Positions 1 to 11,458 of a DNA stretch of 64,000 bases are shown here, piece by piece (position 1 is the stretch's first letter; every line of letters starts with the position of its first letter). Source of the stretch: Viola odorata (taxonomy: Eukaryota > Streptophyta > Magnoliopsida > Malpighiales > Violaceae); the NCBI GenBank assembly GCA_963691705.1, contig OY829546.1:72001-136000 (forward strand), written 5' to 3'. A model generated the notes under the pieces. It saw only the letters and a program-made list of their open reading frames with translations, did not search any database and was not told the origin of the DNA. Both the position numbers and the translations under genes were made by a program.

Positions 1-1177
1 TCTAGGGGAGGCTGCCTTTCCCTAAATTTTAGTTTTTTTCTTAATTCATACTAAAAAATCTATATTATGCCCCCTAAAGTTGTTCATAGTCCCTTAAATA
101 GTCACTAAATCAATATTTTATTTAATGGACACTAAAATTTTATAAATAATTTAAAATTAAAATTAACCTTTTAATATTAGTGAAAAATAAATCAAAACTT
201 TTATAATTTTTTGAGATGGATCCTAACAAAATTAATCTGACTTTTCTCCCAAACAATTTTTTCTTGCTCCGGGTGTGATGGTGGGAGAGTATCCGGTTTT
301 TATCATTACTAGTCAAACCTTAAAAACACTTACTTTAAAAATGGACCTCTTAATAGGCAGCCCATTTCTTCCATTCCTTTTAGCGGGCTGGAAAAAGACC
401 AAACCAGATTGGATCAGCGGGTGAGCCATGAAAGTGGACACACTCGCTGGGCCTTGTGGCAGAGGCCTAAGTCCTAACACACGTGGAGGTTTCCCTTTAT
501 TTCCCAATCACAACTTTCCTTTTTCCTGCTTTTCGGGTCTGGGTTTTAGTAAATTAGTTGGATTTGGAAGTTTGAAGATGGAACCGTGATGTACGTGAGC
601 CTTTAGCATCCCTTAGGTTAACCAACCAATCTCCCTTGTCCCGGGCTCCGGCTACTATAAAAGATCCAAAGTGTAACTGTTTTATGAGGTGGAGCAACTT
701 TTGTTCTTTCCTTCCAAAGAAGAAGAAATGATGGTCAATTTGCTCGAGCCCCCAACTCTGTCTCACCTCACGGGATAAAGCAAGGATCTCCTCCTGCTTT
801 ACCATCACCTCCTCCCCCGGCACCTACAAATTAAGCGTGCTTAAAGTTAATAGTTACTAATAGTAGTCACCAATTTAAAGGAGCTTAATTATGCTTATAT
901 CGAAAGCAATCTTAGAGTAAGCATGGTCCATATATATATAGAACAGTCAGTGGATACAGTGTGATGAGTCTCTTCTCGCCAGCTGCTAGATATTGCTTAG
1001 TACACAATCAATAATCACAGCAGCTGATTGACCAGTACAGTACATAGACTCTTGTTATACAAAACAAATTCATAAGCCCTTAATTTGCTATTTAATGGAA
1101 CAATTTGTGAGCAAACAGAGGTGTGTAGTAGACTAGTAGTAGTACTGTAGTGGGAATTAAGTTGAATTGCAATTTGC
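1..1177. other. Spacer upstream of the DUF3537 pseudogene
   Basis: AT-rich, with no gene I can support. A TA-rich run at 931-940, about 240 bases before the first ATG of the next gene, could be its TATA box. A minus-strand open stretch at 554-823 follows a plausible acceptor (TTTGTAG) and could be a terminal exon, but I recognise no family and see no upstream exon, so I did not call it. Confidence 0.5.
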
Positions 1178-2192
1178 ATGCACCACCAGAATAACTGCTG
1201 CTCCTCCTGCAGGGGCAGTACTAGTATTACTACTAGGGCTGACTACGAGTCCCACATCCCTAGGAAGAATGATGAAAACGGTGTCCTATTGCTTCCACAT
1301 TCTCATGATGATCATAATAACACCACTTATGATTATGCAGGCGGTACATCATCACCATCAGCATCATCATCATCAAATGTGCTGCTCTTGGATGATGATG
1401 AGCATGATCAGCTGCGCAAGCTTCAGAATAAGCCTGAAATGGTGTGCACTGGATCACTCCTCTGCTATACCAAGATTCATATCCTATTCCACTTTCATAT
1501 TCCTCACCATCATTGTCCCAATGCTCTGCTCTCCTTCCGATGTTACAATCCGGCCATATAATTCTAGCAGGGATGTGGAGGACCCCAATATCTCTTTCAA
1601 CAAGCTGGTGCAGATCCCAGAGTCTGCCTTGGCTTCCATAGCTTTCCTCACCCTTGCCCGCTTCTTCAGGAGGTACAGCCTTCGCCAGCTCTTGTTCCTG
1701 GATGGGCTTCAGGAGGATTCCTTGTTTGTTAGACACGGGTACTCTCGGGAGCTTCACAAGGCTTTTCGCTGCCTTGCATCCATTCTATTCCCATGTCTTG
1801 TGGTGGAATTTGCCCACAAGATGGTATTCTTCTTCTCCACAGTCAAAATTGGCTGCTGTTTCCATAATTATAATTTCATCACTACAACTACTACTACTAC
1901 TACAGTAGCAGGAGCAGGGGCAGTTAGTTACCTCAGTACTTTTAATTCAGGAGTCATGTTTGCTTTGTTGTTGGCATCCTGGATTTACAGGACGGGTTTG
2001 TTCTTGTTGCTGTGCGTTCTGTTCCGGTTAACTTGTGCCCTCCAGATACTCAGGTTTGAAGGGCTCCATAACTTCTTCGACTTTCAGCAGGACTTGGAAG
2101 GAATAGGATCTTGTACTAACTGCAAATCGGCGGTCAACTTCAAGGAGCATCTTAGGATCAAGGAGCAGAGCAGCTGTCCCTAACGAGCCACA

Positions 2193-2890
2193 TGTCACGG
2201 GATGAAGTATTTTGCGCAGCGATTTAACCCATTTGGCACCTAGCTAGCTCGTCCGTTGGCTTGCTAAGTCAGCCTAAACCACCAAAGCACAAAGCTTGAG
2301 AGATGTTAGCACAAGTAAGCTAAAGAGCTATGAACTTAGAAAGGAAAGCACGCAAGAAAGCTTGAGAGAAGAATGCTTTGTATTAACAATTGCACCAATG
2401 CTTGAAATACACAATGTTTGGTTGAATGTACAAATGAAGTCCTACTCCTATATATACAAGTCCTTGTCCCTAATGGACGGCTAAGATCTACTCAATCTGA
2501 CGGTGGAGATTAAGGGTTCTAGAACATCCACCTTCTAGGCTATCTCTAGAACCTTTCTAAAACATCCACCTTCTAGGCTATCTCTAGAACCTTTCTAGAA
2601 GCTTCTATGCCATTCCCCACAATGGCTAGACTTTTCTTGATTCTTCCGGAAGGTTCTACACCATTCTCCATAATGGCTAAACTCCTCCTGATCCTTCCGG
2701 AACTTTCCGGCACGTTGGAGAACACTTGGGCCCTTTTGTTCATGACTTGGCCGACCAACCCATGAGTCCATCCATGAGCTATCCCGCATAACCTCTTTCG
2801 GCACCTAAATTCTCCTCTTGACCGCATGTGCTTGTGCCTTGGCCCATCCGTCCGAGCCATCCGCGTGCCCTCTTCGTTCGGGGCGTGACA
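2193..2890 (-). mobile_element. Solo LTR inside the DUF3537 coding exon
   Basis: A 698-base unit that starts TGTCACG and ends CGTGACA. It has the TG...CA ends and short inverted termini of an LTR, and is flanked on both sides by CACA (2189-2192 and 2891-2894). Sequence on either side rejoins in the DUF3537 frame, so it landed in an exon. No internal retrotransposon sequence is present, hence solo LTR. A TATA-like block near 2446-2458 reads TATATA on the minus strand, which sets the orientation. There is an internal tandem duplication of about 37 bases at roughly 2520-2597. Confidence 0.75.
2517..2707. promoter_or_regulatory. Heat-shock element cluster in the solo LTR
   Basis: Three perfect three-unit heat-shock elements (TTCnnGAAnnTTC) lie at 2593-2605, 2644-2656 and 2695-2707, plus a two-unit site (TTCTAGAA) at 2517-2524. 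In the LTR's own (minus) orientation they sit about 70-260 bases upstream of the TATA-like box, the normal place for U3 enhancers. HSF-bound elements of this type drive heat activation of copia elements such as Arabidopsis ONSEN. Function here is inferred. Confidence 0.6.
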
Positions 2891-3691
2891 CACAGATACA
2901 GGTTCTTCATCATTGCCGCTCTGGTTACTATTACAATCACTCAACTCGGAGCTATGTTGCTTGTTTTGGCCTTCAAGACCGACAAGACTTTCTTCAACTC
3001 CGGGGACCTCCTGGTAATGAATTAATCAAACCAGTAGGCACACAAAAGCACATAAATTTAGTAGTACCATGCAATGCATATATGCTTCTCATAAATAATT
3101 AATAATTTAATGATGCAGGTATGCTCCGCGGTTCAGCTAAGTGGGTTCTTGTTGTGCTTAGTTGGAGCCGCAAGAATCACACACAGAGCTCAACGAGTAG
3201 CAGGGATAGCCAGCAAATGGAATATGATGGTCACATCTGCCCCTTCCTCGGGTTCAGGTTCGGGTGATCAGGGGAAAGGACTAGTCATCCCAGCAGCTGT
3301 ATCCAAATCCAATGACTGCAGTAGTAGCTGTGCTTATTACCAAGAGTACCCCCGTTCAATAACAAACCAGTCAAGCCAGTCAGACATTCTCATCTCATTT
3401 CCCTCCCGCTGCCAGGATCAATCTTCCTTCCAGACAAGGCAAGCTTTAGGTGAGACCTGTAGAGAGATTCCATATACTACATATTTGTACGCGCACACAA
3501 ACGCTCGCTAAATCTGTTTTCTCAACATAATTAATTTACATTTGGTGCATGCAGTGGCATATTTGCAGCACAACAGTGGAGGGATTACCCTGTTTGGATT
3601 TGCACTTGACCGGGGATTACTTCACGCACTCTTTGCATTTGAGTTCTCTTTGGTTCTATGGATTCTCAGTAAAGTGGTGGTTCTCTCTTGA

Positions 3692-4059
3692 TCCATCACC
3701 CACTTTATGCAAGAAGAAGATGTTGTTGTATGCTGACATCCGTAAACTTTAGTACTACTTTTTTTTATCATTAAAAACAACTTCACATTCTTCATAAAAA
3801 AACATCAAAACTGACCAATCTTCGTATGCCATTCATAACAAAGTAATTGCAGTTTCAAGACTTCAAGTGGAATACGGCAAAGTGCAATGGAACGTTATAC
3901 TTATATCTACACCTTACTGTTACATAAACATTATTAAACATGTCCAAGTTTTCAATTAAAAGAAATGTACTCAGATCAGCATAAGGAGGAAACTACATCC
4001 ATCCTGGACGAGAATCTAACATGTGAATCCTAACATGTCATAATGTCTATCAACAAGTA
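3692..4059. other. Spacer between two gene 3' ends
   Basis: Non-coding sequence between the stop codon of the plus-strand DUF3537 pseudogene and the stop codon of the minus-strand trihelix gene. The genes are convergent, so it probably holds both 3' untranslated regions. No further structure seen. Confidence 0.5.
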
Positions 4060-5945
4060 TTATTCTTGGACAAGAAAAGGAAACTGATTAACAATATTTA
4101 CTATATCTCCGAGGCAAGTAATAACCTTGTCGGCATGATGCCATAAATCCTCAACACTCTTGAAATCAGCATCCTCAAATGCTGATGTCCCAGGAAGCTT
4201 CCGATTGACAATAGCAAGAATCAGTTCAGCATTCACGCAAAGCTTCTCCACCATCATCATCTGCTCCTTTTCTCTATAGCTAACATTCTTCTTTTCCCGC
4301 ATCTGACTATTTCTGCGCTTTTCATCCGAAGGTTTACGACCTCTCTCTTCTGCATCGAGTTTCTGAGGTTCTTCTTCCAAATAATTTCCTTGGGGTTCGA
4401 ATTCTGTATGGATACTCTTCATCTTTCCCATTTGGTGGCGCAGGAGTTGTTCTTCCACAAGACTTCCCTGAGGATTTTCAATTCCTAAGCCTGTGCAATG
4501 TTGCTCTTCCACAAGTCTCTCCTGAGATTCCAGTTCTGCATTAATTGTTTGTGGAGCCTCTTCTGGGTAGCATTCCTTGTGATTTTCTTCCAGGCAGGTG
4601 TTTACCGGCATTGCTCTTTGCTGCAGTCTCTTAGACCCTGATAGCAATACAATATTATCGCAACACAGGTTGAAGTATTGCTCAACATCACCAGCATTCA
4701 AAACCAGCTTGATGATGGATTCAAAAGAAAAGGAAAATATGGCAGCTTAACAATCTTCCGTTTGCAGATTCATGGATAAGCCCTATATCAAGAGTATATA
4801 ACAAAGAAACCGAGAACAGCTGTAAAAAGGTGAGTCGTTGATAGTAAGAGAGCAACCAGTAGGGCCAGTAAGCCTTTTCAGCCACTCTGCTACAATGTTT
4901 TTAGACTCGGATTCATATTCCAACAGTTTCCAAGATACTCTCTTTCAATGGCTATGTTCATTCCACTACAGATTAAATTATACTAAAGAAAGACTGTGGT
5001 AACTAGAGTGAATCCATGAGTGGTACTCTCTATCTCTGCAGCAGCTTCAATCTCTCTTGCAGATAATGTGAGTGCATTGATGATTGTTTTGGTCTTTAGC
5101 ATTACGCTCTTGCATAGGGTACAAGTGATGTATCTCTATGCACAATGGCTTTTTGGCATCAACTATTTCAATTAGCAATAAAATGTGCTCGCAAAACCAT
5201 GGAATGAGCTATGATTTGTACTTTTTCCTCATTACTGGAAAACATAAATAAGTAAAATACTACTCCAACCAAGCAGCTCATGCAGCTATGGTACCAAAAT
5301 GATGCAAAACTATGTTACAAACAATGGAAAGTACCATTTGGAGCCAATTCCTAATAGTAATTTTTTAGAATGAGACAGAAACAAACCTAGTTTAGCAATC
5401 ACGTGAAGTAAGTCTGCATCTGCTTCTGGATCTCGTTCGGTATCGGTATCAGTGTCGGTGTCGAGATCTGTAACGGGGTCATCCATAGCTTGGAACAGCT
5501 CCTCGTCGAAATTGAGGGGGAGTCCAAAATCTTTTCTGGTTTGAATGGGCAAGGAGCAGTACGGAGGAGAGGAAGAGTCAGAATCCCAGAGCTTGATTTG
5601 GTTGTAGTGGAGGAGCAAAGAATTCCACTTGTTCCTGCACTGACTTAAAGGGCGGGATACTTCCATGGCAGTGCAGTTTTGAACAATGATGTTCCACTTT
5701 TGATAGGAAGACAAAGCTTTTGAACAATCCCTTTCAACAGCAGCTACCTCGTTAACGAGAATGAGTGCTTCTTTTGTGGTCCAATTCGGAGCTACCTGTG
5801 ACCGGGTGCGGGGAACCGTGGCGCTGGATGCAGAACCATCCCATTCCCTTTCTGTCTCTTTCTCTTTCTCGTCATCCTTCTTCTTACGCTTGCTTGATTT
5901 GTTCTTGTAGTCGTAGTTACTACTTGATTGTGCCGTTGTTTCCAT
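4060..5945 (-). CDS. Single-trihelix (MYB/SANT-like) transcription factor
   Basis: Two exons: 5945-5387 and 4637-4060, with a GT-AG intron (donor GTTTGT, acceptor CTATCAG) splitting a Gly codon. The product is about 378 residues. Residues 15-35 form a Lys/Glu-rich basic stretch likely to be a nuclear signal. The trihelix domain lies at about 54-120, with the spaced tryptophans of the family (W55 in PNWTT, W84 in QKWN, W107 in NKWNS, W120). An acidic DTDTDTDT repeat follows near 160-170. The second exon encodes a Glu/Lys-rich, probably coiled-coil C-terminus. Plant trihelix factors bind GT-type elements in promoters; the target here cannot be read from sequence. The ATG at 5945 is the first in frame. 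It looks intact. Family level is confident, subfamily is not. Confidence 0.8.
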
Positions 5946-6200
5946 CTTTCCAGTAAAAATCTCAGATGGAAGGAGGAGCGCCGACTGCCGGGTATTTAGT
6001 ATTTACTATTTACAGCGTCGCCACGAATATAATCGCCACTCTGATCCGGCGAATACTACGAGGATGAGGGTTGTCTTGGAGGGACTGGGCTTTACCTCTT
6101 TGGGCCTTGACCATAGGTGTGCTTCTACGTGCACCAGTGGGCCCAATTCTGTGTGCACCCCATGTTTTGGGCCATTGATTGTACCAGCTACTCGTTTTAG
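5946..6200. promoter_or_regulatory. Upstream region of the trihelix gene
   Basis: About 250 bases between the trihelix start codon and the foldback element. It contains two copies of GGGCC-type sequence (6102-6106 and 6171-6175) of the sort found in plant promoters of expressed genes. No clear TATA box. The insertion at 6201 therefore sits close to this promoter. Confidence 0.35.
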
Positions 6201-7329
6201 TTGGCATTGCGCACCACGGGGTCCCTCCACTTATTATTTTTATTTTAGTCAGTCTTTAATGTTTGTTTTTGTTCGATTTGGTCCCACACGTTACCTCCAT
6301 TAGACCCGCGGAGTCCCTCCTTCGATAACGACGCAAACGGCCGTTAGTTTTGATTTTTTTTATTATTAAATCTGACAAAAGTTACTGACGGCGGGACCCA
6401 CATGTCGGGAAAATTAATTTAAATTTTAAAAATATTAGAAAAATACAGAAAAATAAAATAAATTAAAAGAAAAATATTAGAAAAATACAGAAAAATTAGA
6501 AAAATAAAAATAAAAATAAATTATTAATTTAAAAAATACAGAATATTTAATTTTAAAATTCAAAAATATATAATTAATTTTAAAATTTGAAAAAATAATT
6601 AATTAATTTTAAAATTCAAAAAATAATTATTTAATTTTAAGAAAAAAGAGTAAGAAAGAAAGAAATTAAGAAAAAAAGGAAAGAAAGAGAAAAAAAAAAG
6701 AAATTAAATAATTATTTAATTTTAAGAAAAAAGAGTAAGAAAGAAAGAAATTAAGAAAAAAAGGAAATAAAGAGAAAAAAAAATTTAAATAATTATTTTT
6801 ATGAATTTTAAAATTAAATAATTATTTTTTGAATTTTAAAATTAATTATATATTTTTGAATTTTAAAATTAATTAATTATTTTTTAATTTTAAAATTAAA
6901 TATTCTGTATTTTTTAAATTAATAATATTATTTTTCTTTTAATTTTCTAATTTTTTGGTATTTTTCTAATATTTTTAAAATTTTAAATAATATTATTAAT
7001 TTCAGAAAAGAGAAAAAAGAAATAAATTATTTATTTATTTTTTGAATTTTAAAATTAATTAATTATTTTTTTGAATTTTAAAATTAATTATATATTTTTG
7101 AATTTTGAAATTAATTAATTATTTTTTTAATTTTCCAACACATGGGACCCGTTTTTTCAGTTTTTATAATAAAATAATAGAAACTAACGGCAGTTTGTCA
7201 CCGTTAAGGGAGGAGGGACTCCGCGGGTCTAACAGAGGTAACGTGTGGGACCAAATCGAACAAAAACAAACGTTAGAGACTGATTAAAATGAAAATAATA
7301 AGTGGAGGGACCTCCGGGTGCGCAATCTC
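6201..7329. mobile_element. AT-rich foldback element with long terminal inverted repeats
   Basis: The two ends are inverted copies for well over 100 bases: ATTGCGCACC...GGTCCCTCCACTTATT on the left, then TTTGTTCGATTTGGTCCCACACGTTACCTC and CGCGGAGTCCCTCC, all found reversed at 7206-7327. The eight bases CGTTTTAG flank it on both sides (6193-6200, 7330-7337), a likely target duplication. The interior (6360-7130) is almost pure A/T with nested inverted and direct repeats. No coding capacity. The shape fits a non-autonomous Mutator-like or other TIR element; family assignment is tentative. Confidence 0.7.
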
Positions 7330-7371
7330 CGTTTTAGCTCTTCTATCTCCAATATTCTGTTCTTTCCATTA

Positions 7372-7372
7372 C

Positions 7373-7448
<76 letters not shown>
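7372..7448 (+). repeat. TTA/ATT trinucleotide microsatellite
   Basis: About 25 uninterrupted TTA units, starting some 40 bases after the foldback element ends. The apparent poly-Leu reading frame across it is a by-product of the repeat. A shorter ATT run occurs at about 7508-7522. Confidence 0.95.
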
Positions 7449-7884
7449 TTCTTACTCGTTGATTTCAAATTTCAGGTGGTGTAATGTTTATATTTTCAAA
7501 CTTCTTTTATTATTATTATTATGTATTATGAAGATATTTTCAGTATTAAAAACCCGGGTTTATCTTTGGTGTATTCTAAACCCGGTTTCCAGGTTCTTAT
7601 TCCATGCCATGACTGTCGTCTTGTTCTTGTTCTCTCCCCTCTTTCACCAAACATAAAATGGAAAAATATTTTAATGTGTTTGAAATATAAACGCTTCTAT
7701 ATATCTTAATCTCGGCTGTTTGAGTTCTAAATTTTAGTCTCTGATATATTAAAACGCGTTAAATTTTAAACATTATTGTTAGATTTTTCGTCTAAAACTC
7801 TAACAATGCATTAAAAAATATTTTTTATATTAATATAATATTATAAAAAATTCAAAAGATGAAGATTGATTTTTTTAGGAAAAA

Positions 7885-9027
7885 AGTCTGAATTTATCCC
7901 TGCATTTGTACTTCAAGTTAGGATAGACCACTACATTTGTAAGTGAGCCAAATAAACTACTACATTTTTTTACTCGGTCAAAATTAAACATTATTACTTA
8001 AAATACCTTAGGTTCTGTTTGGTTGGTAAAAAACTACATAAAGCTTTTTCTTTTCTTTCTTTTCTCTCTCGACCGAAACCTCACTCTCCCCTCTCCTCTT
8101 TTCTTTTCTTTCTTTTTTTTCTTTTATTCCTTCTCTGCTTTTAGAGCAACACAATACACACAAAACACAACAACGGAGGTGCAGTGGTGATGGTGATTCG
8201 GAGATTCGGTGTTTGGATTTTTTTGGTGTGGGATTGGAGCTGGTTTTGGGTCAGATTTGTGTGTGGTGGGCGATTGATTTAGTGTGGGTGGGTTTGTTGG
8301 CAGTGGTTGGTGGTTTGATTTGATGATGAAGGCGATAGTGGTCGGCGTTGTGTTTTAGTCCGGTTTGTGCGGGTGGTTTAGTGGCGGTGAGGTGGTTCGG
8401 CGGTGGTTGGTGGTTTAGGCGACGATGATATGGTTGTGGTTGGGTAGTTCGGCGGTGGTTGGCGGCGGTAATTTGGGTGTGGTTGTGGAGGAGTTTGGGC
8501 GAAGGGATTGGTTAGAAGCGATGCTGGTTGGTTTGGCTGGGTATTGAATAGAATTAATTTTGCAGGGGATTAGAATTGATTTTTTTACAAGGGGATTGGT
8601 TCTAGAATTAATTTGCAGAGGATCGAATTCATTTTTGCAGTGGTGAAGCGATGGGTTTTTAAATTGCGGTGGTTCAGCGAGACCAGTTTGAAGGAGAGGG
8701 TGGAGGAGGCCGGTCGAGGAGAGGGGTGAGATGAGAGCGATGAAATTGACGATGGAGATGAGCAAATGACGTTGGAGAGGGTGAGATGAGCAAATGACGA
8801 TGAAATTAATTTCGGCCAATAATCCACATCATATTTAAAAAAAAAAAAATTCCATGTCATACGTCCATGTTAGCAAGGTATTATATAGTTTTTTACCAAC
8901 TTTAGGGTAGTTTAGGTAATAATGGTCAGTTTTGACCAAGAAAACAAATATAGTGGTTTATTTAACTCACTTATAAATGTAGTGTTCTATCCTGACTTGC
9001 AGAACAAATGTAAGGGTAAATTTTGCC
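7885..9027. mobile_element. TIR element, non-autonomous, with GC-richer core
   Basis: The left end (7885-7995) and right end (8915-9027) are inverted copies of roughly 100 bases, about three-quarters identical by eye. They share CATTTGT, AAGT(T/C)AGGATAGA and the block ACTACATTTGTAAGTGAG. The core (8035-8860) is very different in composition: a pyrimidine-rich start followed by a GGT/GGC-rich stretch that could be captured host sequence. The open frames inside are low complexity and I do not call them genes. Mutator-like (Pack-MULE type) is the best fit; no flanking duplication was found. Confidence 0.5.
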
Positions 9028-10742
9028 ATTTTTTTATTTTTTTCATAACTCAAAAAATAGAAGGAAGTAAACAATTATAGATGTACTAAATTATTAATGT
9101 TTTTGGATCTTTTATATACTTTTTAAATTTTTGTTCAAAAAATGGAGTTTCGATAATTTTTTTAATTATTAATAAATATTCTTAAAAATCAATCTTTAGT
9201 TTTTAAATTTTCCATAATTTTTTTGAATCTTTATATATTTTTACGAATTCTTTAATTTTTTATAGTTTTCTATAATTTTTAATTTCTCCTATTTTTATAA
9301 TTTTATACTTATAATGTTATTAATATTTAATTATTAAAAAATATTATTTTTAATAATATTTGAAAATAAAATATATTTTTAATGTACCATTAAATCTTTG
9401 GGTGAAAATTCTACTGGCATTGATTAAAATTTGATACGTATCGATATGTCAAGAACAAAAATTTAGATGCCTAAACATCAAGAACTAAAGTATATCTATA
9501 GCTTATAAAAATAATCTCTATTTTCTTATAAAAATATTTTTTAATACACCGTTAAATTTTATAACAAAAATTCAAATAGCATGGATTAAAAATTGATATG
9601 TATTAACATATCAGTGACTAAAACTTAGAGGCAAAAAGTGAAGTATAGATACATCAAAGTACCTCGTAAACCTCATAATATTTTTCGCAAAATAAAAAGA
9701 TCCATCGCCTTGCAGTTGTTGTTAGCGGGTATGTATTGGTGTCCAGATGCATTGAACCCAAATGGTTAGTTTTGTTTGACTAAACAAGCCAACGAGCTCC
9801 TGACTTGTTTTGTATCCATATGCTTTAAATGGGCGGAAAATGTACAATTTACACCGTCCAGGTTCAATGCATCTGAACGGCCACTGAGGAAGAGTCGAAT
9901 CTTATGTAATTTTTGAGTTTCTTAATGCATCATTTACGCTTTACCCATATACTACACGTAACTTGTGCAAAAAAAAAAACATACATGTAAACATGTGCCC
10001 ATCAGCCCATGCATGGTAACTATTACTGCTAAACATGTGACCAAAAAAAAGAAAAAAGTAACTATTACTGCTTGTACTCCCATGTTTATAATGAACCCGT
10101 GCACATAATAGCTTCACTCAAATAATTACATGCCAAGATCATATTTTTAGTAATCATTTAATTAATAAAGCTAGCTGGGAGATTTTGAACAAGTGATACA
10201 ATTATTACTCCTATTAACTTATTTTACTCTCCAAAATATTGCGTAATTTATTAACTTTTAGACACTTTTAATAAATTATTTTACCTCTTAGATGCAATAT
10301 TTATATACAATTATTTGCGTCCAACATATGTTTCAATATTATTACTTTTTTTATGGAGGGGGATTTTAAATTTAACTCTCAATTAGTATTTTTATCACCA
10401 ATCAAATAATTAATACGTTATATGTTCATTTATTTCAATATTAAATTACTACTTTAAGTTTTGTTTATTACTTAAAAACACAAATAATTTACATCAATTT
10501 ATATTTTAATTAGACTAATAGAAAACACCATCAATTTTAAGGTCCAAAAATGGTTCTTGAAAAAGAAATCCAAATTTCACTCCTTAAATTTTGTATTCCT
10601 TTAAAATATCTAAATTATACAACAAAAAAAAACTTTAATTTGATCTAATTCTAACAATGAGTAAAAGTGGTGAGGATTTTTTTGAGAAAAGAAAGAAGAA
10701 ACATAAAATTAGAAGATAAGTTAAAGTTATGTACATATTTAG
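9028..10742. other. Gene-free AT-rich spacer
   Basis: No gene. Two diverged direct copies of about 120 bases occur at roughly 9395-9500 and 9550-9655, sharing CATTGATTAAAATTTGAT-like and ACTAAA-ACTTAGA-like blocks. A short inverted pair surrounds 9750 and 9862 (GTCCAGATGCATTGAACC and its near complement). Confidence 0.5.
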
Positions 10743-10744
10743 TA

Positions 10745-11004
10745 CTTCCTCCGGTGTAAAATAAATAACTCTTTAGGATAGTAAAAATTCATTTTACTAT
10801 GATCTTTGATCTTATTTTATTCTATATTGTTTCATTTTTACTCCTAATTTCCATTCAAATTAAAACACTATCATCAAATTGGGTTGATGCATAAAAAAAA
10901 ATTGTCATTTGCACAAAATATTGGTTTCGAAAAAGATAAAATGACAAGTATTATGAACAGTAAGAATTCGTAGAAAAATGTCGTTTATTTTGTATCAGAG
11001 GGAG
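10745..11004. mobile_element. Stowaway-type MITE
   Basis: A 260-base element whose ends read CTTCCTCCGGTGTAAAATAAATAAC and, inverted, CTCCCTCTGATACAAAATAAACGAC. It is flanked by TA on both sides (10743-10744 and 11005-11006). CTCCCTCC termini, TA target duplication and small size are the marks of Stowaway (Tc1/mariner-related) MITEs. Non-coding. Confidence 0.85.
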
Positions 11005-11378
11005 TATCAACAATCTAATTACTTGATTTTGGGTGTGTTTTGGATTATATATTCACATATGGTTAAAAATAGAGTATAAAATTAACTGTACTTTTTTTCA
11101 ATTTAATTTTTTTGGAGACTAATTTCGTTTAAATTTTGTTGGGTTTTAAAAAGGTATTGACTCTTTCAGTATAATGTTTTTTATTATCAAGGTTCAAATT
11201 CGAAATCTTTGATTAAAAATGGACGAGTCCATTACCAATTAACCACAATCATTTTTTTATTTTTTTATTTTTATTAATGGTTATTTTACCTTCCATTAGG
11301 TAACAAAACATAATATGCAATCGGCCTGGTTGGCTAGGAAACATACATGTATTACATATATATATACATACCTTTTAA

Positions 11379-11444
11379 TCATGTAAGTATATACATGAGT
11401 TCTTTCTGTGGTTCTTCATGTTTCTCTATTTTTGTTGGTACCAT
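11379..11444 (-). pseudogene. Start of the viral protease-RT ORF, cut off
   Basis: An ATG at 11444 lies 15 bases after the stop of the movement-coat ORF and opens a frame of about 21 codons that ends at a TGA near 11380. At this position in related viruses the protease-RT polyprotein begins, so this is probably its first few codons followed by host sequence. It marks one edge of the integrated virus. Confidence 0.4.
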
Positions 11445-11458
11445 GTTCTTTAATAGAG

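Larger units (their letters stand above)
1178..3691 (+). pseudogene. DUF3537 multi-pass membrane protein, disrupted
   Basis: Plant DUF3537 proteins are membrane proteins of unclear role, sometimes compared with insect gustatory receptors. Family hallmarks are visible: an acidic, Ser-rich N-terminus from ATG 1178; a block from 1421 with the LKWCALDHSS motif, RQLLFLDGL, ASWIYRTGLF and FRLTCALQILR; the block HRYRFFIIAAL from 2891; then ITHRAQRVAGIASKWN; and a C-terminus rich in Leu and Phe. Exons 2, 3 and 4 read cleanly as 2891-3013, 3119-3449 and 3555-3691 (TGA), with GT-AG introns and matching phases. Exon 1 carries three lesions: one extra A at 1418-1419 shifts the frame, a 5-base tandem duplication (AGCAG AGCAG) around 2163-2173 shifts it again, and a solo LTR occupies 2193-2890. 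I infer a dead gene. The two small frameshifts could be assembly errors, but the LTR is independent of them. Confidence 0.85.

Noticed and set aside
554..823. Minus-strand open frame of 89 codons after a possible splice acceptor
   Set aside because: No recognisable family, no upstream exon and no coding-like neighbours. It could be a terminal exon, but I cannot support it.
7318..7656. Poly-Leu open frame
   Set aside because: It is the TTA microsatellite read in frame; there is no conserved sequence around it.
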